A stretch of DNA of 25,100 nucleotides from an uncultured Collinsella sp. (lineage in GTDB: Bacteria > Actinomycetota > Coriobacteriia > Coriobacteriales > Coriobacteriaceae), in NCBI GenBank assembly GCA_900762355.1, contig CAAFGE010000044.1, forward strand, positions 1-25,100. The letters are read 5' to 3'. The notes beneath the pieces are model-generated. The model saw only the letters and a list, made by a program, of their open reading frames with translations. It was not told the DNA's origin and did not search any database. The position numbers and the translations under genes are program-made. Positions 1-7,618 of the stretch are shown here, piece by piece; within the stretch, counting starts at the first letter, position 1, and each line of letters starts with the position of its first letter.

Positions 1-111
1 GCCTCACTCGGTCACCTGGAACATGGGAGACGGCGGTCGACGAAACTGGAGAGGAGGTATTACGAGCTCCTGTGCGAATTGAAGGGAGCGCTCCCGCAAA
101 CTGCCTATTGA
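1..111 (+). CDS. Possible C-terminal end of a gene truncated by the window edge
   Basis: Frame 1 is open from the first base to a TGA at 109-111 and encodes 36 residues rich in Arg, Leu and Glu (…KLERRYYELLCELKGALP…), which look like a charged C-terminal helix. The start lies outside the window and the family is not recognisable. Several rare-looking AGG/AGA codons argue against a highly expressed gene, and a chance open frame of this length is possible. A TTGACA hexamer overlaps the stop codon (108-113), with a weak TTTTAA 17 nt later, but nothing obvious is encoded downstream on this strand. Confidence 0.25.
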   Translation, partial: ASLGHLEHGRRRSTKLERRYYELLCELKGALPQTAY

Positions 112-307
112 CAACTTATAGGAGCGTCGGTTTTAATTTCATAATCTTTGTCACGGTCGAGGGTGTGGTAGCAAACGTAGTAGATAGGCCCATTTTGTGG
201 CATACGACCCATACAAGCCCAATCTCGAAGGCCAAAGAGAGCCTCTCATCCACGCCTGCGAGCGAAAACCAAATAGAATGAAAGGCAAATGGAAAGCCCG
301 TTTGACT
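112..307. other. Gene-free stretch without recognisable features
   Basis: Short open frames exist on both strands, but none has a convincing ribosome binding site or a recognisable protein. The base composition is lower in GC than the genes around it. I see no RNA gene or repeat until the hairpin starting at 308. Confidence 0.5.
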
Positions 308-349
308 GGGCAAACGCCGGGCCACCTAATGGTTGTCCGGCGTTTGCCC
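308..349. terminator. Strong hairpin downstream of the ABC permease gene
   Basis: The arms GGGCAAACGCCGG (308-320) and CCGGCGTTTGCCC (337-349) are perfectly complementary over 13 bp around a 16-nt loop. The hairpin lies just beyond the stop-adjacent repeat hairpin at 358-390, so transcripts leaving the permease gene would meet two hairpins in a row. There is no clear T-tract on either side, so it may be a transcript-end stabiliser rather than a classical intrinsic terminator. Confidence 0.55.
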
Positions 350-357
350 CGATAAAA

Positions 358-390
358 CCTGCCAAAATAAACCTGTCCCTTTTTGGCAGG
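358..390 (-). repeat. Conserved-loop hairpin, copy 1 (stop-adjacent, terminator-like)
   Basis: The arms CCTGCCAAAA (358-367) and TTTTGGCAGG (381-390) are perfectly complementary and enclose the 13-nt loop TAAACCTGTCCCT (plus strand). The element directly abuts the permease stop codon (391-393) with no base between. Read in the permease direction, the stem is followed by TTTTAT (357-352), giving the shape of an intrinsic terminator. Related hairpins occur at 3914-3946, 5184-5216, 10299-10331 and 22850-22882. Confidence 0.8.
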
Positions 391-3156
391 CTACTCGGCG
401 CTCTTGAGGGCGCCGACCATGTCGATCTTATTGAGGGTGCGATTGGTAGCGAGGTTGACGATGATCGTAAAGCCGAAGGAAAGCACCACGGCAAGCACGT
501 AGCTCAGCGGCTCGACTTCGACGTCAAAGTACAATGACGGCATCTGCAAGATGTACGTAAAGCTCTCGGCCAGCGCACCGCCCAGCGGTACGCCCAGCGC
601 GGCTCCGATCGCCGTAAGAATCAACGTCTCCTTGTTAACGTAATGGTGCACCTCGCCACGGCGGAAACCCAGCACCTTGATGGTCGCCAGCTCGCGTTCG
701 CGCTCGGAGATATTCGTATTAGACAGCGTAAACACCACCACAAACGACAGGCACGCCGCCATAAAGGTCACAAGCACCACGACCGAATTGATAATCGTAA
801 AGTTTGCCTCATAATTTTCCCAATGCTCGGCGGTACTCGACAGCGTAATCCAACCATCGCTCTTAAGACGGTTGGTAAACGCAATCTGATCGGCCGACGA
901 ACCCTTAAGCAGCGCAAGGATGCCGTTGAGGCGCGCGCTTCGACCGAACGCGCGCTCATAGGTGCCCTGCGTCATGTAAAGCGTGTTGCCCAGATAGTTG
1001 AGCGAAATGTCGCTGACTTTGACCTTGGCAACATTGAGCGACGAATCCTGGACGTGAGCCGTGTCGCCCGGCTTGATCCCCAGCACCAGCTGAGAGCTCT
1101 TGCTCAAATACACATCCCCGTCACGCAGGGCGAGCGGTTCTTTGGACTCATCCTCCAGGCGCACGTAATCGCCCAAGTCACCCGTGCGGTCGTCGGGAAT
1201 CACGATGAGCTGCACGGTCTCGCTCTTACCGCCAAATGTAAAGGTGACGTTGTCTGTCATAATCGGCAGCGTCGAAGTCACGGTCACGTTGGAATCCTTG
1301 GCTGCACTGCGCTCATCCAGCGCCGCGCACGTCTGCGAAAAATCATCGGGGTTGGCGACCGCCAGCAAATCGTAGCGTGTGATGTGGCCGTACTGCTTGG
1401 GCGACAGCGCGACCGACGTATCACGGATGCCCATGCCGCAAATCACAAGCGCCGTGCAGCCCGCAATGCCAAAGATGGTCATAAAGGCGCGCTTTTTGTA
1501 GCGGAACAGGTTGCGTGCAGCGACCTTGTTCAAAAAGCCCATGCGGTGCCAGATAAAGCCGATGCGCTCGAGCAGAATGCGCGAGCCGGCGCGCGGAGCC
1601 TTGGGGCGCATGAGCGAGGCAGGGGTCTCGGCCATCTCGTGGCGGCAGGCGATAATCGTGGCTCCCACCACGCCCACGGCAAACAGCGCCACCGAGACGA
1701 TTGAGGACACGATGTCGTACGAAAGCAGCATCTGGGGCAGCGAGTACATGTCGTCGAACACCGTAAACAAGAACAGCGGCAGACCCACAAATCCGATGAT
1801 ATTGCCGAGCACGCCACCGATCAGACACGCCCACAGCGAGTAGTCCACATATTTGGACAGGATACGCCCGCGTGAATAGCCGAGCGCCTTGTACAGGCCA
1901 ATAAGCGTGCGCTCCTCCTCGACCATGCGGGTGGCGGTGGTGAGGCTGATGAGCACGGCGACGATAAAGAAGATAAACGGGAATACGGTGGCGATGGCCT
2001 CGATTGACGAGCTATCGCTCTCCACGCTCGAGTAGCTTGCGATATTGCCGCGGTCCTGGATGTACCAGGTGCATTCACCAAGGTCAGAGAGCTCGGCGCG
2101 GGCATCGGCGAACTGCTGGTCGGCGGCGGCGCGGCGCTGGTCCAGGTCGGTCTGTGCCTGCGCACGTTCCTCGCTGCCCTCGGCCATGCGATTGATGTTG
2201 TCCTGCTCGATCCCAAAGACCATATTCGCCTGACGCTCAGCCGCGTCCAAGCTCGCCGGTGTGTCGACCGTCAGCTCCTGGGCGCGCGCCTTCTCACGCT
2301 CCTCGCGGATCTTCTCGATATTGCCCTTGACCTCATTGATCTTTGCCGAGTAGGCATCCGAATAGGAGTTGAGGCTCTTGGCTCCCTCGACGACCACGTG
2401 GACAGCGGAGTAGGAAGAAGATGTCGCGGCATCCTCGCTCACGTAGAACTTGTAGTCCGCAGTCGAAGCAGCGCGAAAGGCGTTGACCGTCGAGTCGGAG
2501 CTCACATCAGTGGGATCGAGAACCTCAGCCGTAATGGTGTAATCGCCCGCGGCAAATTGATCCTTGGCACTTTGGTTGGACGAGCTCGCGTCATTGGCGG
2601 CAAAGCTCACCGTATCGCCGATTTTCTTGCCCGAAGCCTTCAAAAAACGTGAGGTCACTGCCACTTCGCCCGAAGTCTCGGGCAGCTCGCCGCGTACTAG
2701 CACCGGTTGGTCAATATTCTCTTTGGAAAGGCTCTGCACGACCACGCGCTCGCGCGTTGTACCCACGGCGGTGTAGGCGGTCTCGGTGTAGATGCCCTCG
2801 GCCGTCTCGACGCCATCGACCTCTTGAATGGCAGCAAGATCGTCATCGGTCAGACCATAGGTCGACTGCACGTTGATGTCATAAACATTCTGCTGGTCAA
2901 AGTAAGCGTCAACCGAATCGCACAGGTCCTCGCAACCCGCCTGGAGACCGCACATCACGCTCACGCCAAGCGCGGTAATGACCACAATGGACAGGAAGCG
3001 CTTAAGACTTCCGCGAATCGTGCGGTAAATGCCGCGGCGAAACACCGTCGGCACCATGTCGTTTGAGCTTTGGGCAGTGCGATAGGTCGTAAAATCCTGC
3101 TCACGCTCCGCATGCGCCTCGTTGCCGCCTTGGCTGTTTTGACGATCTTGGTCCAT
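391..3156 (-). CDS. FtsX/MacB-type ABC transporter permease
   Basis: Membrane subunit of an ABC exporter of the FtsX-like permease superfamily, working with the ATPase encoded just upstream. It has about 921 residues from the ATG at 3156. A GTG at 3168, overlapping the ATPase stop, would add four residues, and neither start has a strong ribosome binding site. A first membrane segment lies near residues 54-72. A large extracytoplasmic region follows, with a charged, probably coiled-coil stretch near 265-365. A first FtsX domain with several membrane segments covers about 385-530, with the family motif around EEERTLIGLYKALGYSRG. A second membrane start is near 560-600. The C-terminal FtsX domain repeats that motif (ERERELATIKVLGF) and ends in DMVGALKSAE. 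This two-FtsX layout with a coiled coil is typical of large permeases in Firmicutes and Coriobacteriia. The substrate cannot be told; peptides, lipids or lipoproteins are usual for the family. Confidence 0.9.
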   Translation of the reverse strand: MDQDRQNSQGGNEAHAEREQDFTTYRTAQSSNDMVPTVFRRGIYRTIRGSLKRFLSIVVITALGVSVMCGLQAGCEDLCDSVDAYFDQQNVYDINVQSTYGLTDDDLAAIQEVDGVETAEGIYTETAYTAVGTTRERVVVQSLSKENIDQPVLVRGELPETSGEVAVTSRFLKASGKKIGDTVSFAANDASSSNQSAKDQFAAGDYTITAEVLDPTDVSSDSTVNAFRAASTADYKFYVSEDAATSSSYSAVHVVVEGAKSLNSYSDAYSAKINEVKGNIEKIREEREKARAQELTVDTPASLDAAERQANMVFGIEQDNINRMAEGSEERAQAQTDLDQRRAAADQQFADARAELSDLGECTWYIQDRGNIASYSSVESDSSSIEAIATVFPFIFFIVAVLISLTTATRMVEEERTLIGLYKALGYSRGRILSKYVDYSLWACLIGGVLGNIIGFVGLPLFLFTVFDDMYSLPQMLLSYDIVSSIVSVALFAVGVVGATIIACRHEMAETPASLMRPKAPRAGSRILLERIGFIWHRMGFLNKVAARNLFRYKKRAFMTIFGIAGCTALVICGMGIRDTSVALSPKQYGHITRYDLLAVANPDDFSQTCAALDERSAAKDSNVTVTSTLPIMTDNVTFTFGGKSETVQLIVIPDDRTGDLGDYVRLEDESKEPLALRDGDVYLSKSSQLVLGIKPGDTAHVQDSSLNVAKVKVSDISLNYLGNTLYMTQGTYERAFGRSARLNGILALLKGSSADQIAFTNRLKSDGWITLSSTAEHWENYEANFTIINSVVVLVTFMAACLSFVVVFTLSNTNISERERELATIKVLGFRRGEVHHYVNKETLILTAIGAALGVPLGGALAESFTYILQMPSLYFDVEVEPLSYVLAVVLSFGFTIIVNLATNRTLNKIDMVGALKSAE

Positions 3157-3161
3157 GGGCG

Positions 3162-3863
<702 letters not shown>

Positions 3864-3896
3864 CGATTGATTCCCATCTGGTCGGATAACTCTTTA

Positions 3897-3902
3897 GTAT
3901 TA
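3897..3902 (-). promoter_or_regulatory. Possible -10 hexamer of the ABC operon
   Basis: On the minus strand TAATAC, continuing to TAATACT, lies about 35 bp before the ATPase start. The matching -35 region would fall inside the adjacent repeat copy (3914-3946), where only a T-rich stretch is found. The promoter is therefore weak or activator dependent. Confidence 0.3.
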
Positions 3903-3913
3903 CCCATTTCGCA

Positions 3914-3946
3914 CCGACCAAAAAGGGACAGGTTCATTTTGGCAGG
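3914..3946 (+). repeat. Conserved-loop hairpin, copy 2 (decayed arm)
   Basis: On the plus strand the arm CCGACCAAAA (3914-3923), loop AGGGACAGGTTCA (3924-3936) and arm TTTTGGCAGG (3937-3946) are followed by TTTTAT. The first arm differs from the other copies at two positions (GA for TG), which breaks two pairs. This copy is in the opposite orientation to copies 1 and 3. Unlike them it is not next to a stop codon; it lies between the divergent ABC operon and the GyrI-like gene. Confidence 0.7.
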
Positions 3947-4062
3947 TTTTATATGGGGGAATGGCGGGTGTTGGTAGAGCGACAGGCGGCAGAAGGGTCA
4001 TCAACGGAGTCAGGCCACCCGTCAAACGCAAAGGATTTATGTCAGCCGTCAGGCAAATCAGC

Positions 4063-4076
4063 CGAACGGGTGTTCG
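4063..4076. promoter_or_regulatory. Candidate LexA (SOS) operator
   Basis: CGAACGGGTGTTCG matches the Gram-positive LexA box pattern CGAAC-RNRY-GTTYG at every defined position, with perfect 5-bp arms. It ends 4 bp before the TATGAT at 4081, so it lies in the spacer of the presumed promoter of the GyrI-like gene, where a repressor would block RNA polymerase. Known background: the E. coli GyrI/SbmC gene belongs to the LexA regulon. Regulation here is inference. Confidence 0.55.
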
Positions 4077-4080
4077 TTTC

Positions 4081-4091
4081 TATGATATGAT
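4081..4091 (+). promoter_or_regulatory. Candidate -10 region of the GyrI-like gene
   Basis: Two overlapping TATGAT hexamers occur at 4081-4086 and 4086-4091, about 42 bp before the start codon. No good -35 hexamer is found 16-18 bp upstream; that place is taken by the LexA-box-like dyad. Confidence 0.45.
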
Positions 4092-4132
4092 GCTGACAGT
4101 TACACGGGTCCCTACGCAGAAAGGCGGCCGCC

Positions 4133-4771
4133 ATGGCGTTCGACTTTAAAAAGGAATGCAAGGAGCTCTACAGGCCTGCCAGCAAACCGAGCATCGTAAC
4201 TGTCCCGCCCATGAGCTATGTCGCCGTGCGCGGAAAGGGCGACCCAAACACCGCAGACGGCGAGTATCAAAGTGCCCTTCCGCTGCTTTACGGCGTCGCT
4301 TACACCATCAAGATGTCGAAGAAAGGTCCGAGAAACATCGAAGGCTATTTCGACTTTGTGGTACCGCCGCTCGAGGGCTTCTGGTGGCAAGACTCCCCCA
4401 GCAGCGACATCGATTACGTGCGCAAAGACGATTTCAACTTTATCTCGTGTATCCGTCTGCCCGATTTCGTCACCCAGACAGACTTTGACTGGGCCGTCGC
4501 GGAAGCCACGGCCAAAAAGAAGCTGGACTTTTCCGCAGTCGAGCTGCTTAAGGCTGACGAGGGCTTGTGCGTACAGTGCATGCATACCGGACCTTACGAC
4601 AACGAACCGGCAACCGTGGACGCCATGCATGAGCTTGCGGCAGAACAAGGTTACGTCCTCGACTTCTCCGATACTCGTCTTCATCACGAGATCTACCTCT
4701 CCGACCCACGCAAATGCGCACCGGAAAAGCTCAAGACCGTGATTCGTCATCCCATCAAGCGCACCGAATAG
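4133..4771 (+). CDS. GyrI-like small-molecule-binding protein (COG4832 type)
   Basis: A soluble protein of 212 residues made of a GyrI-like (SbmC/AraC effector-binding) ligand-binding fold without a DNA-binding domain. The family is recognised from the overall sequence: the N-terminal PPMSYVAVRGKGDPN, central VVPPLEGFWWQ and LPDFVTQTDFDWAV, then GLCVQCMHTGPYDNEPATV and the C-terminal LHHEIYLSDPRKCAPEKLKTVIRHP. Members are usually single-domain proteins of 200-220 residues and are thought to bind or hydrolyse hydrophobic small molecules; the exact role is unknown. The ATG at 4133 follows an AAAGG stretch. The gene stands alone behind a candidate LexA box (4063-4076), suggesting induction by DNA damage or antibiotics. 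Family call firm, function open. Confidence 0.88.
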   Translation: MAFDFKKECKELYRPASKPSIVTVPPMSYVAVRGKGDPNTADGEYQSALPLLYGVAYTIKMSKKGPRNIEGYFDFVVPPLEGFWWQDSPSSDIDYVRKDDFNFISCIRLPDFVTQTDFDWAVAEATAKKKLDFSAVELLKADEGLCVQCMHTGPYDNEPATVDAMHELAAEQGYVLDFSDTRLHHEIYLSDPRKCAPEKLKTVIRHPIKRTE

Positions 4772-4843
4772 CGTGGGACAGCAGCCAGCAGACCAGGCTT
4801 GAGGCAAGTCAACCAGCTGCCCCAAGGTCATCCGGCAGTTTCC

Positions 4844-4870
4844 TTGACGCGGCGCATCGCATCCTATAAG
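4844..4870 (+). promoter_or_regulatory. Possible promoter of a short RNA
   Basis: The near-consensus hexamers TTGACG (4844-4849) and TATAAG (4865-4870) are separated by 15 bp, shorter than the ideal 17. They lie just upstream of a terminator, so a transcript starting near 4877 would end near 4926 and be about 50 nt long. Confidence 0.3.
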
Positions 4871-4883
4871 TTTGTTTTGCTAA

Positions 4884-4926
4884 AGCTGGAAAGCCTCTCA
4901 ACGATGCGCAACTCCAGCTCTTTTTT
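4884..4926 (+). terminator. Rho-independent terminator
   Basis: AGCTGGA (4884-4890) pairs with TCCAGCT (4913-4919), followed by a C and six T residues (4921-4926). It lies about 110 bp after the GyrI-like stop codon and would end its transcript or a short RNA started at 4865. The loop is long (22 nt). Part of it (CGATGCGC, 4902-4909) is complementary to GCGCATCG at 4852-4859, so an alternative fold exists. Confidence 0.55.
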
Positions 4927-4928
4927 CA

Positions 4929-5114
4929 TTCTGAATAATCAAAATGGGATGCAGTTTCCGCAGATGGTGTCATCCGGAAGCTGCATCCCACTCTGAGGCA
5001 ATATTCTGGGTCGCGGTTTCCGTCAGGATGTCCATTCGGAAAGTGTGTCCCGTTCTGGGGTTCCAAACTGGGACGGAGTTTCCGCTAGGCACCCCAAGGG
5101 GAAACGGCGTCCCA
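4929..5114. repeat. Tandem array of three 62-nt hairpin units
   Basis: Units span 4929-4990, 4991-5052 and 5053-5114, with an exact 62-nt period. Each has a 16-nt linker beginning YTCTGR, an arm of the type TGGGAYGCAGTTTCCG, a 14-nt loop, and a complementary arm of the type CGGAAACTGCATCCCA. In unit 1 the arms (4945-4960 and 4975-4990) pair at 15 of 16 positions plus a wobble. Units 2 (5007-5022, 5037-5052) and 3 (5069-5084, 5099-5114) are more diverged but keep the same positions. A decayed fourth unit is in phase at 5131-5146 (11 of 16 match). No gene or cas-like context is present. Confidence 0.75.
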
Positions 5115-5183
5115 TTTCGCGGCGTCGCGCCAGGACGCAGTCACCGTCCACAACCTCCCCCACCGGCATTTCCCCAGATAAAA

Positions 5184-5216
5184 CCTGCCAAAATAAACCT
5201 GTCCCTTTTTGGCAGG
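5184..5216 (-). repeat. Conserved-loop hairpin, copy 3 (stop-adjacent, bidirectional terminator shape)
   Basis: It is identical to copy 1 through arms (5184-5193, 5207-5216) and loop (5194-5206). It lies two bases beyond the stop codon of the sensor kinase gene (5219-5221). The stem is flanked by AAAA on one side and TTTT on the other, so it can act as an intrinsic terminator in both directions. The plus-strand flank CCCAGATAAAA before the arm is shared with copies 1 and 4, so the repeated unit is about 45 bp. Confidence 0.8.
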
Positions 5217-5218
5217 TT

Positions 5219-6634
5219 TTAGAAGCGGACGGTGAAGGTAATCTGATGGTCGTGGCCGGATATGGTAGCGGTGCCTCCGTGGGCCTCGGCGATGGCACGC
5301 ACGACGGATAGGCCCACGCCAGAGCCGCCTGTCTTGGAGCTGCGCGAAACATCTGCGCGGTAGAAGCGGTCGAACAGTCGGTCCAGATCGCCCTCGGGCA
5401 GCTCATCCACGGCATTCGTAACGATAAGCTCGGCCGTGCCCTTGCCCGCACCGCGCGAGACAGCACGCAGGCTCAGCTCAATCACGCTGCCCTCGCTCGC
5501 GTAGCGCGTGGCATTGTCCAGCAGTAGCTCAACCACTTGCGCCACCGCCGCGGCATCGGCATGGGCCCGCACGCCGCTCGCGATCGACATCGACAGACGC
5601 TTGCCGCGTGAGACCGCCACCGACTCAAACGGTGCCGCGGCCTTGTCCACGGCCTCCGAAAGATCGATCGACGCCATGGTAAAGCCGGCGGAGCCCTCGT
5701 CCATGCGCGCCAAAAACACCAAGCGTTCCGTCAGCGCCGTCAGTCGAGCGACCTGCTCATGGATGCTCTGCGTCCACTCGCTCTCGCCGTTCTCAATCTC
5801 CTGCACCTCGTTGGCGGCATCAATTACAGCCAGCGGCGTCTTAATCTCGTGGCTCGCGTCGGTAATGAATCGCTTCTGTTTGCTGTAGCTCTCGACCATC
5901 GGTCTAATCACCGCGCCCGAGGCAACCGTCACAATCGCCAGCACCGCTAGCCATCCAATACAGCTGATGGACACACTCGCGCTCAAAAACGAATGGAAGC
6001 TTGCAAGCTCGCGCGAACAATCGACGAATACATAGGTGGTCTCCTCGCCCTGAACCCTGGCGGTGTATCGGTAGTTGCTAGAAAAACCCGAGGTCCAGCC
6101 TTTGGAATACAGCTCCGAGGCGATACGCGAAGCGCGCTTGGTGCCCACCGCGGCAATGCGGGCGGTGTTGACATCGGCAACCTGCCCACCGGAAATCGTC
6201 ACCGTAAAGTAGCGTGTATCGAAGGGCGATTCTGCCGTCATACCTTCGAAATGTCTAACGGGAACGTGCTCCAGGTTAATGCCAGCACCGTCGCCACCAT
6301 CTTCGCCATCGCCGGCGGCCGTGCCCCCGTTGTCACCTACATCCTTAGCATTACCGGGATCGGCCTTAGGCTCATCCGTCCAATCGACGTTGCCCTTGCC
6401 CGCCAAGATGTATTCCAGACGCGCATCGGCCGTTTTGCAAACATGCGAGTAGTTGACGATGTTGATGCCAGCGATGATGAGCGCGAGTACCGCGGTGACG
6501 GCACCCATGGCGACCAGGATAAACTTGCGACGCAGACGGCGTCCCATGGCGCTGGCGGCATCGGCACGAGCTGGGTCGTTCGCGTCCGCGTCAAAGCCGC
6601 ATTTCGACTTCACACGCCCCCACCACGTGCTCAC
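5219..6634 (-). CDS. Two-component sensor histidine kinase
   Basis: Membrane histidine kinase of about 471 residues, partner of the response regulator encoded just upstream. The chosen GTG start at 6634 lies two bases after the regulator stop and has GAGGAGG about 10 nt before it; an open frame continues upstream but would overlap the regulator. Membrane segments lie at about 38-60 and 218-243. The extracytoplasmic sensor between them contains a Gly/Asp-rich low-complexity stretch (about 88-118). The H-box is SHEIKTPL with His262, the N-box is LLDNATRY with Asn374, and the ATP-lid glycines are GGSGVGL (436-442). The G1 box is replaced by TNAVDELPEGDLDRLF, as in many HisKA kinases of this type. 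The signal is unknown; the divergent glycosyltransferase operon suggests an envelope-related cue. Confidence 0.93.
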   Translation of the reverse strand: MSTWWGRVKSKCGFDADANDPARADAASAMGRRLRRKFILVAMGAVTAVLALIIAGINIVNYSHVCKTADARLEYILAGKGNVDWTDEPKADPGNAKDVGDNGGTAAGDGEDGGDGAGINLEHVPVRHFEGMTAESPFDTRYFTVTISGGQVADVNTARIAAVGTKRASRIASELYSKGWTSGFSSNYRYTARVQGEETTYVFVDCSRELASFHSFLSASVSISCIGWLAVLAIVTVASGAVIRPMVESYSKQKRFITDASHEIKTPLAVIDAANEVQEIENGESEWTQSIHEQVARLTALTERLVFLARMDEGSAGFTMASIDLSEAVDKAAAPFESVAVSRGKRLSMSIASGVRAHADAAAVAQVVELLLDNATRYASEGSVIELSLRAVSRGAGKGTAELIVTNAVDELPEGDLDRLFDRFYRADVSRSSKTGGSGVGLSVVRAIAEAHGGTATISGHDHQITFTVRF

Positions 6635-6636
6635 GC

Positions 6637-7320
6637 CTACTCGCCCTCCTCGACAACCTCGAGCGAATAGCCTTGGTTGCGCGATGCGCGAATGGCCACG
6701 TCGGCACCCAGTGCCGTCAGCTTTTTGCGCAGGTACGAAATGTAGACCCACACCACGTTGGCACCCTCGGGCGCGTCCTCGCCCCAAACCTCGAGCATCA
6801 GGCGTTCCGTGGGCATACGCGTACCGGCGTTGCGCATAAAGAGCTCCATAAGCTGAAACTCACGATTGGCTAGGTGCTCCTCGCCCTCGGGGCCAACGAG
6901 CGTACAGGCGGCTGTGTCGAGGCGCACGTTACCCACACTGAGCGTTGTGGCGTCAATCGCCGTCGCGGCGCGCGTTATGGCGCGGATGCGCGCAAGCAGC
7001 TCCTTGGCGGCAAACGGCTTGGTCAGGTAATCGTTGGCGCCGGCGTCCAGGCCCTCAACCTTATCGGACACCTCGCTTTTGGCCGTAAGCATGATGATCG
7101 GCAGGCGCTTGCCGGCGGCGCGCGTGCGCTTGAGCACCTCGATGCCATCCATGCCGGGCATCATGATGTCCAGGATCGCAGCATCGTAGTCGTTGGCGAG
7201 CAGATACTCGAGTGCCGTCAGACCGTCGAGCGCGGTGTCGACCTCGTAGTCGCTATGTTGAAGAATCGCGGTAAGGGCGCGGGAGAGGCCGGGTTCGTCC
7301 TCGGCAAGCATCAGCTTCAT
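6637..7320 (-). CDS. OmpR/PhoB-family response regulator
   Basis: DNA-binding response regulator of 227 residues, full length for the family. The receiver domain (about 1-115) has the acidic pocket AEDE, phospho-acceptor Asp51 in AILDIMMPGMDG, the conserved Thr in IIMLTAK and the Lys in LTKPF. The C-terminal winged helix (about 130-222) carries the OmpR-type motifs ANREFQLMELFMRN and WVYISYLRKKL. The ATG at 7320 follows AAAGGAG. It forms a two-gene operon with the kinase, with a 2-bp gap. Direct 11-bp-spaced repeats upstream (7385-7403) are candidate binding sites for this regulator, so autoregulation is likely. Probable additional target: the divergent operon at 7619-11381. Confidence 0.95.
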   Translation of the reverse strand: MKLMLAEDEPGLSRALTAILQHSDYEVDTALDGLTALEYLLANDYDAAILDIMMPGMDGIEVLKRTRAAGKRLPIIMLTAKSEVSDKVEGLDAGANDYLTKPFAAKELLARIRAITRAATAIDATTLSVGNVRLDTAACTLVGPEGEEHLANREFQLMELFMRNAGTRMPTERLMLEVWGEDAPEGANVVWVYISYLRKKLTALGADVAIRASRNQGYSLEVVEEGE

Positions 7321-7364
7321 GGTTGCTCCTTTGACGCATGGAAATACAGGTTTCGATACTGCCG

Positions 7365-7370
7365 ATAATA
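7365..7370 (-). promoter_or_regulatory. Candidate -10 of the two-component operon
   Basis: TATTAT on the minus strand lies about 45 bp before the response regulator start. The expected -35 place carries no TTGACA; instead the GCTAAGGC direct repeats end 14 bp upstream of it, as in PhoB-type activated promoters. Confidence 0.5.
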
Positions 7371-7384
7371 GCGCACCGTCAGTT

Positions 7385-7457
7385 GCCTTAGCGCAGCCTT
7401 AGCAGCTCAACCTGCATGTTTTTAAAAATGCTGGATAGGACTTAGCCAAACTTAAGG
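7385..7457. promoter_or_regulatory. Candidate response-regulator binding repeats
   Basis: GCCTTAGC occurs at 7385-7392 and 7396-7403, exactly 11 bp apart. A second, weaker pair, CTTAG at 7441 and CTTAA at 7451, is 10 bp apart. Tandem half-sites one helical turn apart are the usual target of OmpR/PhoB dimers. The first pair is placed to control the two-component operon, the second the divergent operon. Confidence 0.45.
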
Positions 7458-7618
7458 CTCACATGCTGAGCGCTTGCTGGCACGCTAACCGCGGTAGAAC
7501 AGCATCGTCACGAGGACAGCCATACCGCCTCGCGACGGCATGTCGAGACCATGCCATCCCCTTCGATGCGAGAGCCGCCACCACGGGCGGCTCCGCACCC
7601 ATCCGATTGGAGCACACC

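Larger units (their letters stand above)
4772..5218. other. 447-bp intergenic region holding only structural elements
   Basis: No gene is supported here. In order it holds: a weak stem just after the GyrI-like stop (TGGGACAGC 4774-4782 with GCTGCCCCA 4816-4824); TTGACG (4844-4849) and TATAAG (4865-4870) at a short 15-bp spacing; an intrinsic terminator ending at 4926; the 62-nt hairpin array (4929-5114) with a decayed fourth unit; and the conserved-loop hairpin copy 3 (5184-5216). Confidence 0.7.

Noticed and set aside
643..1704. Long open frame (353 codons) on the plus strand opposite the ABC permease
   Set aside because: Its composition (His/Arg/Gln-rich) and lack of any domain fit an antisense shadow of a high-GC gene; the minus-strand permease is strongly supported.
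4929..5114. CRISPR array
   Set aside because: The 62-nt units have diverged arms and linkers rather than an identical repeat with unique spacers, and there are no cas genes.
5173..5222. Insertion sequence ends
   Set aside because: The repeat is only about 45 bp and copies occur without a transposase gene or target duplication visible in the window.
7463..7618. Upstream start for the first gene of the glycosyltransferase operon
   Set aside because: The extra 52 residues lack protein character and cover the likely promoter and regulator sites; ATG 7619 has a ribosome site.
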